A stretch of DNA of 64,000 nt, taken from Flavobacteriaceae bacterium. GTDB lineage: Bacteria > Bacteroidota > Bacteroidia > Flavobacteriales > Flavobacteriaceae. Below the pieces are notes generated by a model. The model ran no database searches. It was given only the letters and a program-made list of their open reading frames with translations, and was not told where the DNA came from. The translations under genes and the position numbers were made by a program. The stretch spans positions 62,001 through 126,000 of the forward strand of contig JABXHN010000013.1 of assembly GCA_013373635.1 (NCBI GenBank). The letters are read 5' to 3'. Shown here in pieces: positions 36,557 to 45,794 of this stretch. How positions within the stretch are numbered: the stretch's first letter is position 1; every line of letters starts with the position of its first letter.

Positions 36557-37996
36557 ATGGAGAAAGAGATTAACCCAGATATACAAGGAACAACTTTAGA
36601 AATAGAATCTAAAAAAAACAACGACAAGAAAGTCCTCATTGAAAGCTACGGTTGTGCGATGAATTTTTCTGATTCAGAAATCGTCGCTTCCATATTATCT
36701 AAGGAAGGATACAATACAACCCAAGCACTTGATGAAGCCGATTTAATCCTGATCAATACCTGTTCGATTCGCGATAAGGCTGAACAAACCGTCAGAAATC
36801 GACTTAAAGCATTTAATTCTCAAAAAAAGAAGAACAAAAAATTAAAGGTTGGTGTTTTAGGATGTATGGCAGAACGACTTAAACAACAACTCTTAGAAGA
36901 AGAGAAAATTGTCGATATGGTCGTTGGTCCGGATGCCTACAAAGACATCCCTAACCTACTTCAAGAAGTCGACGCAGGAAATAATGCCGTCAATGTCATT
37001 CTTTCCAAAGAAGAGACCTATGGAGATATTTCACCTGTTCGACTTTCGACTAATGGAGTTACTGCCTTTGTGTCGATCACCAGAGGATGTGACAATATGT
37101 GTACCTTCTGCGTGGTTCCTTTTACCAGAGGAAGAGAACGCTCAAGAGATCCAGAATCCATCTTAAATGAAATTGCAGAACTTCGAGAAAAAGGTTATAA
37201 AGAAGTAACACTTCTAGGTCAAAACGTCGATTCTTATTTGTGGTATGGAGGTGGACTCAAAAAAGACTTTAAGAAAGCTTCGGAGCTTCAAAAGGCTACA
37301 GCAGTTGATTTTGCAATGCTCTTAGACAAGGTAGCAACAGCTTTTCCAAAAATGAGATTTCGCTTTTCGACTTCGAACCCTCAGGATATGCACCGCTCTG
37401 TGATCGAAACCATGGCAGCACACGAAAATATCTGCAACCATATTCACCTTCCTGTACAATCGGGCTCTGATCGCATCTTAAAGGCGATGAACCGACAACA
37501 CAGCGTTGAAGAATACAAAAAATTAGTAGATACGATTTTTGAACTCATACCAGAATGCGCTATATCACAAGATATCATTAGCGGCTTCCCAACAGAGACT
37601 GAAGAAGATCACTTAGACACTATTTCTCTAATGGAGTACGTCAAATACGACTTTGGATATATGTATGCCTATTCAGAGCGCCCAGGAACTTACGCTGGAA
37701 AAAATTTAGAGGACGATGTTCCACTAGAGACCAAGAAGAGACGACTTGCTGAAATTATTGAAGTGCAACAAAAACACTCAGCGATGAGAACTGCTCAGCA
37801 TGTTGGCAAAAAACAAGTTGTACTCGTTGAAGGAACCTCAAAAAAATCTGAAAATGACTTTATGGGGAGAAACAACTATAATAATGTAGTGGTATTTCCA
37901 AGAGAAGATTATAAGATTGGTGATTTTATACTGGTCGATATCACAGACTGTACTTCAGGAACACTTCTTGGAAAGGCTATTGAATTAAAAAACTAA
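36557..37996 (+). CDS. miaB: tRNA-2-methylthio-N6-dimethylallyladenosine synthase
   Basis: A 479-residue radical-SAM methylthiotransferase acting on A37 of tRNAs. The N-terminal UPF0004 domain begins KVLIESYGCAMNFSDSE and holds the auxiliary-cluster cysteines (YGCAMN, NTCSIRD, LGCMAE). The radical-SAM cluster is CDNMCTFC (C-x3-C-x2-C) in SITRGCDNMCTFCVVP. A C-terminal TRAM domain ends the protein (KKQVVLVEGTSKKSENDFMGRNNYN). It is followed after four bases by the sigma-54 activator gene. Confidence 0.96.
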   Translation: MEKEINPDIQGTTLEIESKKNNDKKVLIESYGCAMNFSDSEIVASILSKEGYNTTQALDEADLILINTCSIRDKAEQTVRNRLKAFNSQKKKNKKLKVGVLGCMAERLKQQLLEEEKIVDMVVGPDAYKDIPNLLQEVDAGNNAVNVILSKEETYGDISPVRLSTNGVTAFVSITRGCDNMCTFCVVPFTRGRERSRDPESILNEIAELREKGYKEVTLLGQNVDSYLWYGGGLKKDFKKASELQKATAVDFAMLLDKVATAFPKMRFRFSTSNPQDMHRSVIETMAAHENICNHIHLPVQSGSDRILKAMNRQHSVEEYKKLVDTIFELIPECAISQDIISGFPTETEEDHLDTISLMEYVKYDFGYMYAYSERPGTYAGKNLEDDVPLETKKRRLAEIIEVQQKHSAMRTAQHVGKKQVVLVEGTSKKSENDFMGRNNYNNVVVFPREDYKIGDFILVDITDCTSGTLLGKAIELKN

Positions 37997-38000
37997 GCTT

Positions 38001-39302
38001 ATGGAATCCATACAAAGCATCAAACAGCGTTTTGAAATTATTGGAAACGACTCCAAGCTCAATAGAGCCATCGAAAAAGCGATACAAGTAGCACCAACCG
38101 ATATTTCTGTACTCGTTACAGGAGAAAGTGGTGTTGGTAAGGAATCCCTACCTAAGATTATACACTCTTTATCACATCGCAAACACGCCAAATACATTGC
38201 TGTCAACTGTGGCGCCATCCCTGAAGGAACGATTGATTCTGAGCTATTTGGCCACGAAAAAGGAGCCTTTACCGGAGCAACTCAAACACGTTCTGGATAT
38301 TTTGAAGAGGCTGATGGCGGAACCATCTTCCTCGATGAAGTAGGTGAACTTCCACTGACCACACAGGTGCGCCTCTTACGTGTTCTAGAAAATGGAGAGT
38401 TTTTAAAAGTTGGGTCCTCTCAGGTTCAAAAGACCAATGTGAGAATTGTTGCGGCAACCAATATCAATATGATGGAAGCCATCGAAAAAGATAAATTTAG
38501 AGAAGACCTCTACTACCGTTTGAGTACTGTTGAAATTTCAATGCCACCACTTAGAGATCGAAAAGAAGACATCCATTTGCTCTTTAGAAAGTTTGCATCT
38601 GATTTTGGACAGAAGTACAAGATGCCTACCATTCGATTAAAAGAAGATGCACAATCTGTTTTGGAACGCTACAACTGGCCAGGAAACGTAAGACAACTCA
38701 GAAACATCGCTGAACAAATTTCTGTTTTAGAATCAGATCGCTCTATCGATGCTACTACGCTATTACACTATTTACCAGATGCATCGAGCAGAAACTTACC
38801 TTCTGTAATCAAGGACGAAAAGAAAAAGAGTGATTTTTCAGATGAGAGAGAAATTCTCTACAAGGTCCTCTTTGATATGAAAGCCGATTTAAACGATCTC
38901 AAAAAACTCACCTTGGAGCTCATGGCAGGAAAAGGCAGTGAGGAGATTCACAAGTCTCAAGACAAACTGATCAAAAAACTTTACAGTGAAGAAGAATTAG
39001 AGCAGGTACAAACACCTTCTAAAGAAGAATCTCAAGAGCCTAGAGAAGTAGAACTACTTCCCTCTCATGAAGAATTAGAAGAAGAAACCATTTTTATCGA
39101 CGAGCCTCATTATTCAACAAAGGACAAATATGACTTTGCCGAAGAGATTCAAGAAGAAGAAACCCTATCTTTACAACAGAAAGAAATTGAATTGATTAAA
39201 AAAGCTTTGGAACGCAATAAAGGAAAACGCAAACTAGCAGCATCAGAATTGGGTATTTCTGAACGCACACTCTATCGCAAAATAAAACAATACGACCTCT
39301 AA
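38001..39302 (+). CDS. Sigma-54-dependent transcriptional activator without a sensor domain
   Basis: A 433-residue enhancer-binding protein. The AAA+ domain starts almost at once: Walker A GESGVGKE at 41-48, the sigma-54-contact loop GAFTGA at 88-93, Walker B GGTIFLDE at 106-113, and the arginine-finger region (EDLYYRL, PPLRDRKEDI). A Fis-type HTH closes the protein (GKRKLAASELGISERTLYRKIKQY). There is no receiver, GAF or PAS domain. Instead an acidic, probably disordered stretch lies between AAA+ and HTH (residues ~325-390). Its start lies four bases after miaB, and its stop overlaps the LptE-like start (TAATG). A sigma-54-like promoter for groESL lies 1.7 kb downstream. Confidence 0.92.
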   Translation: MESIQSIKQRFEIIGNDSKLNRAIEKAIQVAPTDISVLVTGESGVGKESLPKIIHSLSHRKHAKYIAVNCGAIPEGTIDSELFGHEKGAFTGATQTRSGYFEEADGGTIFLDEVGELPLTTQVRLLRVLENGEFLKVGSSQVQKTNVRIVAATNINMMEAIEKDKFREDLYYRLSTVEISMPPLRDRKEDIHLLFRKFASDFGQKYKMPTIRLKEDAQSVLERYNWPGNVRQLRNIAEQISVLESDRSIDATTLLHYLPDASSRNLPSVIKDEKKKSDFSDEREILYKVLFDMKADLNDLKKLTLELMAGKGSEEIHKSQDKLIKKLYSEEELEQVQTPSKEESQEPREVELLPSHEELEEETIFIDEPHYSTKDKYDFAEEIQEEETLSLQQKEIELIKKALERNKGKRKLAASELGISERTLYRKIKQYDL

Positions 39303-39814
39303 TGAAGTTAAGAATTAGCTTTACAATTATACTTGCAACGCTGCTCTCTAGTTGTGGCATTTACAACTTTACAGGTGGAAATGTGGGTACTGCCCAAACC
39401 TACCAAGTCAATTTTTTTGACAACCTCGCTACTCAGAGCCCTGGTTCTGTCATTGAACCTGGTTTGGACCGCGACTTTACCATTGCGCTTCAGGATATGA
39501 TTCAAAATCAAACTTCTCTCAAGCTCAGCTCTGATAATGCAGACCTTATATACGAAGGTGAAATCACCGAATACAGAATTGCTCCAATGAGTGCAACTGC
39601 GAATATGACTGCAGCTCAAAACAGACTTTCGATGAGTGTGAACGTACGCTTTACCAACACCACCAAAGAAGATGCTGATTTTGAACGTCGTTTTAGCTTT
39701 TTCTTTGACTACCCTGCAGATGCTCTGTTAAACTCAGTAAAAACGGAGGCCCACCAAGCGCTCTTTGAACGCATCACTCAAGATATTTTTAACGCCTCAT
39801 TAGCTGACTGGTAA
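39302..39814 (+). CDS. lptE: LptE-like outer membrane LPS-assembly lipoprotein
   Basis: A 170-residue lipoprotein; the signal MKLRISFTIILATLLSSCGIYNFTGG gives lipidated Cys18. The NFTGGNVG...QVNFFDNLA...PGLDRDFTIALQDMIQNQTSLKLSSDNADLIYEGEITEYRI pattern is that of the LptE/'LPS assembly lipoprotein' family in Bacteroidota, in which LptE plugs the LptD barrel. The start shares bases with the stop of the activator gene (TAATG). One base separates it from the next gene. Confidence 0.82.
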   Translation: MKLRISFTIILATLLSSCGIYNFTGGNVGTAQTYQVNFFDNLATQSPGSVIEPGLDRDFTIALQDMIQNQTSLKLSSDNADLIYEGEITEYRIAPMSATANMTAAQNRLSMSVNVRFTNTTKEDADFERRFSFFFDYPADALLNSVKTEAHQALFERITQDIFNASLADW

Positions 39815-39815
39815 G

Positions 39816-40583
39816 ATGAATGTAAATGAGTTCACCCAAATATTAAAAGACCCCAAGCTTTTGGATTCAAAGGAGCAAACCACTCACTTAGAAGAACTGC
39901 TCCAGGATTATCCTTATTTTCAGGCAGCTCACTCATTGTATATTAAAGGGCTAAAAAATCAAAATTCTCACAAATACAACAAAGCTTTAAAAGAAGCTGC
40001 TGCTCGAACTACAGATCGCACCATCCTTTTTAATTTTATTAGCTCAGAGGTCTTTAACGAACTCAATGAGGAGACTCAAAAACAAGTTCAAGAAGTTGTT
40101 ATCGAAAATGAATCCTCTTCTGAAAACAAAGAAGAGCTTCAGACTATCGACACACTGATCATCGATCAGCCTCTAGAATTTGACCGTCAAGAAATGCACT
40201 CTTTTGCCACTTGGCTAGCACTCACCAGTTCTAAACCACTATCTCAAAAGCGAGATCAATCAAAAGAAGAAAAAGCAAAAAAAGCAGAAGATAAAGAAGA
40301 CCATAAACGCTCTAAAAAGACTGCTCAAATCGAAGCCTTTTTACAGCAAAAACCAAAGATCAAACCTCAAAAAGACTACACTCCAACCATCGACATCAAT
40401 CTCAGCACAAGTATCGATGAACGGGAGATTATGACAGAAACTTTAGCAAGAGTATATCTCGAACAAAAGAATTACGACAAAGCGATTCAAGCATATACAA
40501 TTTTAAGTTTGAAATATCCAGAAAAAAATAGTTTCTTTGCAGGCCAGATTAGGGCAATTAAAAAAAGACAAAAAGATAAATAA
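39816..40583 (+). CDS. Hypothetical protein with C-terminal TPR-like unit
   Basis: A 255-residue protein without signal or TM segment. The N-terminus (FTQILKDPKLLDSKEQTTHLEELLQDYPYFQAAHSLYIKGLKNQ) looks like one TPR-type unit. A charged low-complexity middle (KSKEEKAKKAEDKEDHKRSKK) follows. The C-terminus (ETLARVYLEQKNYDKAIQAYTILSLKYPEKNSFFAGQI) is a clear second TPR. It is a conserved hypothetical protein of Flavobacteria found between lptE and secG. A link to envelope export is suggested by position only. Confidence 0.8.
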   Translation: MNVNEFTQILKDPKLLDSKEQTTHLEELLQDYPYFQAAHSLYIKGLKNQNSHKYNKALKEAAARTTDRTILFNFISSEVFNELNEETQKQVQEVVIENESSSENKEELQTIDTLIIDQPLEFDRQEMHSFATWLALTSSKPLSQKRDQSKEEKAKKAEDKEDHKRSKKTAQIEAFLQQKPKIKPQKDYTPTIDINLSTSIDEREIMTETLARVYLEQKNYDKAIQAYTILSLKYPEKNSFFAGQIRAIKKRQKDK

Positions 40584-40591
40584 TAGAAGAC

Positions 40592-40936
40592 ATGAGTACA
40601 TTTAGTATATTTTTAGTGCTAATTATCATCGTAAGCATCTTGTTGATGTTAGTGATTATGGTTCAAAACCCTAAAGGTGGAGGATTGTCTAGTTCACTAG
40701 GTGGAGGAGCAAATCAAGTAGTTGGTGGAGTTAAACAAACAAGTGATTTCTTAGATAAGAGTACTTGGACCTTAGCTGTTTTATTAGTTGTTCTGATACT
40801 TATGTCGAATGTAGCACTTAAGAGCAACTTTGGAGCTGCTCAAGATTCAAAAATCTTAAATAGCGACGCTCCAATCGAAGTACAAGAAACACTTCCAGCT
40901 GAAGTTCCCGCTACTACTGATGACAGTCAACAATAG
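40592..40936 (+). CDS. secG: Preprotein translocase subunit SecG
   Basis: A 114-residue membrane protein with two TM helices (FLVLIIIVSILLMLVIMVQNPKGGGL and WTLAVLLVVLILMSNVAL). The glycine-rich loop SSSLGGGANQVVGGVKQTSDFLDKSTW is the SecG signature. The tail is acidic. It assists SecYE in protein export. An intrinsic terminator 20 bases downstream closes the miaB-to-secG transcription unit. Confidence 0.95.
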   Translation: MSTFSIFLVLIIIVSILLMLVIMVQNPKGGGLSSSLGGGANQVVGGVKQTSDFLDKSTWTLAVLLVVLILMSNVALKSNFGAAQDSKILNSDAPIEVQETLPAEVPATTDDSQQ

Positions 40937-40955
40937 TACAAAATAACAGTATTTT

Positions 40956-40987
40956 AAAATGCCGGCTGACAAGCTGGCATTTTTTTT
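40956..40987 (+). terminator. Intrinsic terminator after secG
   Basis: AATGCCGGCT, loop GAC, AAGCTGGCATT followed by a T-run to 40987. A strong 10-pair stem with one mismatch. It isolates groESL from the upstream operon. Confidence 0.85.
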
Positions 40988-41011
40988 ACCCTAAAATCCC
41001 TAACTTCTAAT

Positions 41012-41028
41012 TTGGCATAGTTTATGCC
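41012..41028 (+). promoter_or_regulatory. Sigma-54-type promoter before groES
   Basis: TTGGCATAGTTTATGCC: GG at 41014-41015 and GC at 41026-41027 are separated by ten bases. This matches the -24/-12 consensus YTGGCACGrNNNTTGCW at most positions. The same bases form a perfect 6-3-6 palindrome (GGCATA-GTT-TATGCC). Expected transcription start is near 41039, 29 bases before the groES ATG. No CIRCE element or TAnnTTTG box was found in this gap. Confidence 0.6.
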
Positions 41029-41067
41029 TTTTAGAAGGTGAAAATAACAAAAATAACATCATAAATT

Positions 41068-41346
41068 ATGGCTAAAATAAACATCAAACCCTTGGCTGAT
41101 CGCGTATTGATCGAGCCTGTTGCAGCTGAAACGAAGACTGCATCTGGAATCTATATTCCTGATACTGCTAAAGAAAAACCACAAAACGGAGTCGTAGTTG
41201 CTGTTGGTCCTGGTACCAAAGACAACCCGATGACTGTAAAAGTTGGTGATTCTGTCATCTACGGTAAGTACACTGGCACTGAATTAAAATTAGAAGGTGT
41301 CGATTACTTAATGATGCGTGAAAGCGACATTTTAGCAATTGTTTAA
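41068..41346 (+). CDS. groES: Co-chaperonin GroES
   Basis: A 92-residue co-chaperonin that caps the GroEL chamber. [43 protein letters not shown] contains the mobile loop ([11 protein letters not shown]), and [33 protein letters not shown] is the usual C-terminal barrel. It is followed by groEL after 19 bases. Confidence 0.98.
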   Translation: MAKINIKPLADRVLIEPVAAETKTASGIYIPDTAKEKPQNGVVVAVGPGTKDNPMTVKVGDSVIYGKYTGTELKLEGVDYLMMRESDILAIV

Positions 41347-41350
41347 TTAA

Positions 41351-42997
<1,647 letters not shown>

Positions 42998-43020
42998 TAA
43001 ACACATCAAACAATCACAAA

Positions 43021-43048
43021 CCCTCAAGGAATCCTTGGGGGTTTTTTT
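43021..43048 (+). terminator. Intrinsic terminator after groEL
   Basis: CCCTCAAGG, loop AAT, CCTTGGGGG followed by seven Ts. The arms pair fully if one T-G wobble is allowed. It ends the groESL transcript. Confidence 0.8.
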
Positions 43049-43118
43049 ATGCTGTTTGTCGAATTCAAATTTATAGTAAAGTAGTTCTAATTAATTTTAT
43101 TCATAGATGCATTCTATA

Positions 43119-43135
43119 ATATATATTGTATATAT
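43119..43135. promoter_or_regulatory. AT-rich palindrome before the toxin-antitoxin pair, candidate operator
   Basis: ATATATA-TTG-TATATAT, perfect 7-base arms, 31 bases before the antitoxin start, inside a very AT-rich stretch (43105-43155). Antitoxins of this type usually repress their own operon through such sites. Simple sequence makes chance occurrence more likely. Confidence 0.4.
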
Positions 43136-43166
43136 CTTATATAATATGTATATTTAAAACAAATTT

Positions 43167-43424
43167 ATGATGATGAAAAAAATTATTGACATTGATGATG
43201 TTACTTTAACTAAATTAAAAGTGATCTCAGCTTTTGAAGATTTAAGTGTTAAAGCTCTCATGGAAAAAGCTGTGCGATATTTTGTAGAACAAAAAGAAAG
43301 AGAGAAGTTCAATATGTTATCGGATGATGAAAAAGAAGATCTGGGTCTTTTACTCTTGATGCAAAATTTAGACCCTAGCGATACTGTTCCTGAAGAAGAA
43401 ATAATGAAAATCCTAAAAGAATGA
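43167..43424 (+). CDS. Antitoxin-like small protein
   Basis: An 85-residue protein with three possible ATG starts in a row. The N-terminus (KKIIDIDDVTLTKLKVISAFEDLSVKALMEKAVRYFVEQKE) looks like a ribbon-helix-helix DNA-binding fold. The acidic C-terminus (EEKEDLGLLLLMQNLDPSDTVPEEEIMKIL) is the kind that wraps the toxin. It overlaps the toxin start by four bases (ATGA) and has a palindrome upstream. The type II antitoxin call rests on the partner and the layout. Confidence 0.78.
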   Translation: MMMKKIIDIDDVTLTKLKVISAFEDLSVKALMEKAVRYFVEQKEREKFNMLSDDEKEDLGLLLLMQNLDPSDTVPEEEIMKILKE

Positions 43425-43687
43425 TTATTCAGTATCATCGCCAATTCAAACGTGATCTAATCAAATTAAAAGACAGAAAAACAAAAACAACTATTATCTC
43501 ATTAATTGAATTATTAAAATCAACAGATGAAATACATTCAATTCCCAACATTAAAAAATTAAAAGGATACACAAACGCATATCGAGCTAAAATTGGAATA
43601 TACAGAATTGGAATTTATAAATTTGACGACACTTTACTTTTAGCTAGATTAAAAAAAAGGAATGATATTTATAAACTCTTTCCTTAA
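43421..43687 (+). CDS. RelE/ParE-family toxin
   Basis: An 88-residue basic protein of the RelE/ParE superfamily: YHRQFKRDLIKLKDR at the N-terminus, IPNIKKLKGYTNAYRAKIGIYRIGIYKFDDTLLLARLKKRNDIYKLFP at the C-terminus. The 'KLKG...YR.KIG.YRI' core is typical; YefM/Phd-partnered RelE enzymes cut mRNA at the ribosome, ParE types act on gyrase. Which applies cannot be told. The pair lies between groEL and a GAF gene, a likely acquired insertion. Confidence 0.85.
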   Translation: MIIQYHRQFKRDLIKLKDRKTKTTIISLIELLKSTDEIHSIPNIKKLKGYTNAYRAKIGIYRIGIYKFDDTLLLARLKKRNDIYKLFP

Positions 43688-43696
43688 TTTTGCCAA

Positions 43697-44149
43697 ATGA
43701 ATTATCAAGCATTAGAACAACAGCTCCAATCACTATACAATTCTTGTAGTGATTCCGATCAATTACTCCAATCGATTTGCGACCTTTTAAGAGAAGGTGT
43801 TTCTCATTATGACTGGGTTGGTTTTTACTTCAAAAACGGAGACAAAAGAGAGCTGCTTCTCGGTCCTTTTTCTGGAGAACCAACGGATCATACTGTAATT
43901 CCATTTGGAAAGGGAATCTGTGGTCAAGTAGCCCTAAGCAATGAAAACTTCATTGTACCCGATGTCAATGCTCAAGACAACTATATCGCTTGTAGTATCA
44001 CTGTTAAATCAGAGATTGTTATCCCTATTATAAAAGACGGTGATAATATCGGTCAGATCGACATTGATTCACATACGATTGATGCATTTTCTCAGGCTGA
44101 TGTCCACTTATTAGAAGGCATTTGCAAGAAGCTTGCAACAATTTTATAA
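43697..44149 (+). CDS. GAF-domain protein, free methionine-(R)-sulfoxide reductase-like
   Basis: A 150-residue single GAF domain. It matches the fRMsr (MsrC/YebR) family: YDWVGFYFKNGDKRELLLGPFSGEPTDH, FGKGICGQVALSNENFIVPDV and NYIACSITVKSEIVIPI. C99 corresponds to the catalytic Cys118 of the E. coli enzyme and C75 to Cys94 (same 24-residue spacing). The third cysteine, Cys84 in E. coli, is His65 here. Activity with a two-cysteine relay is plausible. Starts nine bases after the toxin gene. Confidence 0.85.
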   Translation: MNYQALEQQLQSLYNSCSDSDQLLQSICDLLREGVSHYDWVGFYFKNGDKRELLLGPFSGEPTDHTVIPFGKGICGQVALSNENFIVPDVNAQDNYIACSITVKSEIVIPIIKDGDNIGQIDIDSHTIDAFSQADVHLLEGICKKLATIL

Positions 44150-44187
44150 TTCCTTATTTATTAGTTTAAAAAAGCTGTAAAAAACAC

Positions 44188-44195
44188 TATTTTTG
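44188..44195 (+). promoter_or_regulatory. -7 box TATTTTTG before purH
   Basis: TATTTTTG fits TAnnTTTG and lies 30 bases upstream of the purH ATG at 44226. It argues against the longer purH frame that begins at 44193. No convincing -33 box. Confidence 0.4.
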
Positions 44196-44225
44196 CACTT
44201 TAAATCTCACAAGAAGTTTTCGATC

Positions 44226-45752
44226 ATGAACAAAAAAATTGCATCAGCATTAATTTCAGTATTTCACAAGGACGGATTAGGACCAATCGTTGAAAAACTT
44301 CACCAAGAAGGTGTTGTTATTTACTCGACAGGAGGAACAGAAACTTTTATTCAATCTCTTGGAATTCCAGTAGTTCCAGTTGAAGATGTTACTTCCTACC
44401 CATCAATCCTCGGAGGACGTGTAAAAACCCTACATCCAAAAGTATTTGGCGGAATCTTAAACAGAGGAGATCACCAAGGAGATCAAGAGCAATTAAAAGA
44501 ATTTGATATTCCTCAAATCGATTTGGTAATTGTTGACCTCTATCCTTTTGAAAAAACTGTTGCTTCTGGTGCTAGTGAGCAAGACATTATCGAAAAAATA
44601 GACATCGGAGGAATTTCATTAATCCGCGCTGCAGCCAAAAACTACAAAGACGTTCTTTGTGTTTCTAATATGGAAGATTACGAGGAAGTTCTAAACCTTC
44701 TCAACGAAAAGAACGGTGAAACATCACTAGAAGATCGCAAGCGTTTTGCTGCAAAATCATTTGACGTTTCTTCTCATTACGATTCTGCTATCTTCAACTA
44801 TTTTAACAACGATCAAGATATCGCTTCACTAAAACTTTCTGTCCGTGATTCTAAATCACTTCGCTATGGTGAAAACCCTCACCAAAAAGGAAGCTTTTAC
44901 GGTGATTTCGAAGCATTATTTGATCAATTACACGGTAAAGAATTATCCTACAACAACCTTTTAGATGTTGATGCTGCGGTACAATTGATGGAAGAGTTTA
45001 AAAATGACGACCCTACCTTCGCGATCTTAAAACACAACAACGCTTGTGGTTTAGCGACAAGAGATACGATTGCTCAGGCTTATGTTGACGCTTTAGCTGG
45101 AGATCCTGTTTCTGCTTTTGGAGGAGTACTTATCGCCAATAAAAAAATCGATATGGCAACTGCGACTGAGGTTAACCAATTATTCTGTGAGGTAGTTATC
45201 GCTCCTTCCTATGAGGCTGAAGCTCTTGAACTTTTGAAAAGCAAGAAAAACAGAATTATCCTCGTTAAAAAAGAAACTTCAATGGATCAAAAACAAGTGA
45301 GAACTTGTTTAAACGGTTATTTAGTTCAAGACAAAGACCATATTACAGATAGTGCTGCTGATTTAAATCCTGTTACTGATAAAAAGGCTACTGAAGCTGA
45401 AATTGAAGATATGATTTTCGCTTCTAAATTGTGTAAGCACACTAAGTCAAACACTATTGTTTTAGCTAAAAACAAACAATTGTGTGCTAGTGGTACTGGA
45501 CAAACTTCTAGAGTAGACGCTCTTAATCAAGCGATTCACAAGGCACAATCCTTCAATTTTGACTTAAATGGAGCGGTAATGGCATCTGATGCATTCTTCC
45601 CTTTCCCTGATTGTGTTGAAATCGCAGACAATGCTGGAATCACTGCTGTAATTCAACCAGGAGGTTCCATCAAAGATCAATTGAGCATCGATTATTGCAA
45701 TGAAAATAAAATGGCAATGGTTATGACTGGAACACGTCATTTTAAACATTAA
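44226..45752 (+). CDS. purH: Bifunctional AICAR transformylase / IMP cyclohydrolase
   Basis: A 508-residue enzyme for the last two steps of IMP synthesis. The N-terminal IMP cyclohydrolase domain (ASALISVFHKDGLGPIVEKL; YSTGGTETFIQ; GGRVKTLHPKVFGGIL) is MGS-like. The C-terminal AICAR transformylase has SLRYGENPHQKG, ILKHNNACGLA with the catalytic Lys-His pair, and SDAFFPFPD. Start at ATG 44226 (MNKKIASALIS); the frame is open 11 codons further upstream but that overlaps the promoter box. mreB follows 42 bases later. Confidence 0.96.
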   Translation: MNKKIASALISVFHKDGLGPIVEKLHQEGVVIYSTGGTETFIQSLGIPVVPVEDVTSYPSILGGRVKTLHPKVFGGILNRGDHQGDQEQLKEFDIPQIDLVIVDLYPFEKTVASGASEQDIIEKIDIGGISLIRAAAKNYKDVLCVSNMEDYEEVLNLLNEKNGETSLEDRKRFAAKSFDVSSHYDSAIFNYFNNDQDIASLKLSVRDSKSLRYGENPHQKGSFYGDFEALFDQLHGKELSYNNLLDVDAAVQLMEEFKNDDPTFAILKHNNACGLATRDTIAQAYVDALAGDPVSAFGGVLIANKKIDMATATEVNQLFCEVVIAPSYEAEALELLKSKKNRIILVKKETSMDQKQVRTCLNGYLVQDKDHITDSAADLNPVTDKKATEAEIEDMIFASKLCKHTKSNTIVLAKNKQLCASGTGQTSRVDALNQAIHKAQSFNFDLNGAVMASDAFFPFPDCVEIADNAGITAVIQPGGSIKDQLSIDYCNENKMAMVMTGTRHFKH

Positions 45753-45794
45753 TTTTCATATCTTAGTAGCTACAACCAAAATCGACTGCAATTA

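Noticed and set aside
40937-41067. CIRCE heat-shock element before groES
   Set aside because: No TTAGCACTC-N9-GAGTGCTAA-like inverted repeat is present; the two repeats there are a terminator and the sigma-54-type motif.
43154-43444. Minus-strand frame opposite the antitoxin
   Set aside because: Antisense shadow of the toxin-antitoxin pair; serine/phenylalanine-rich composition typical of the complement of AT-rich coding sequence, and the plus-strand pair has a better layout.
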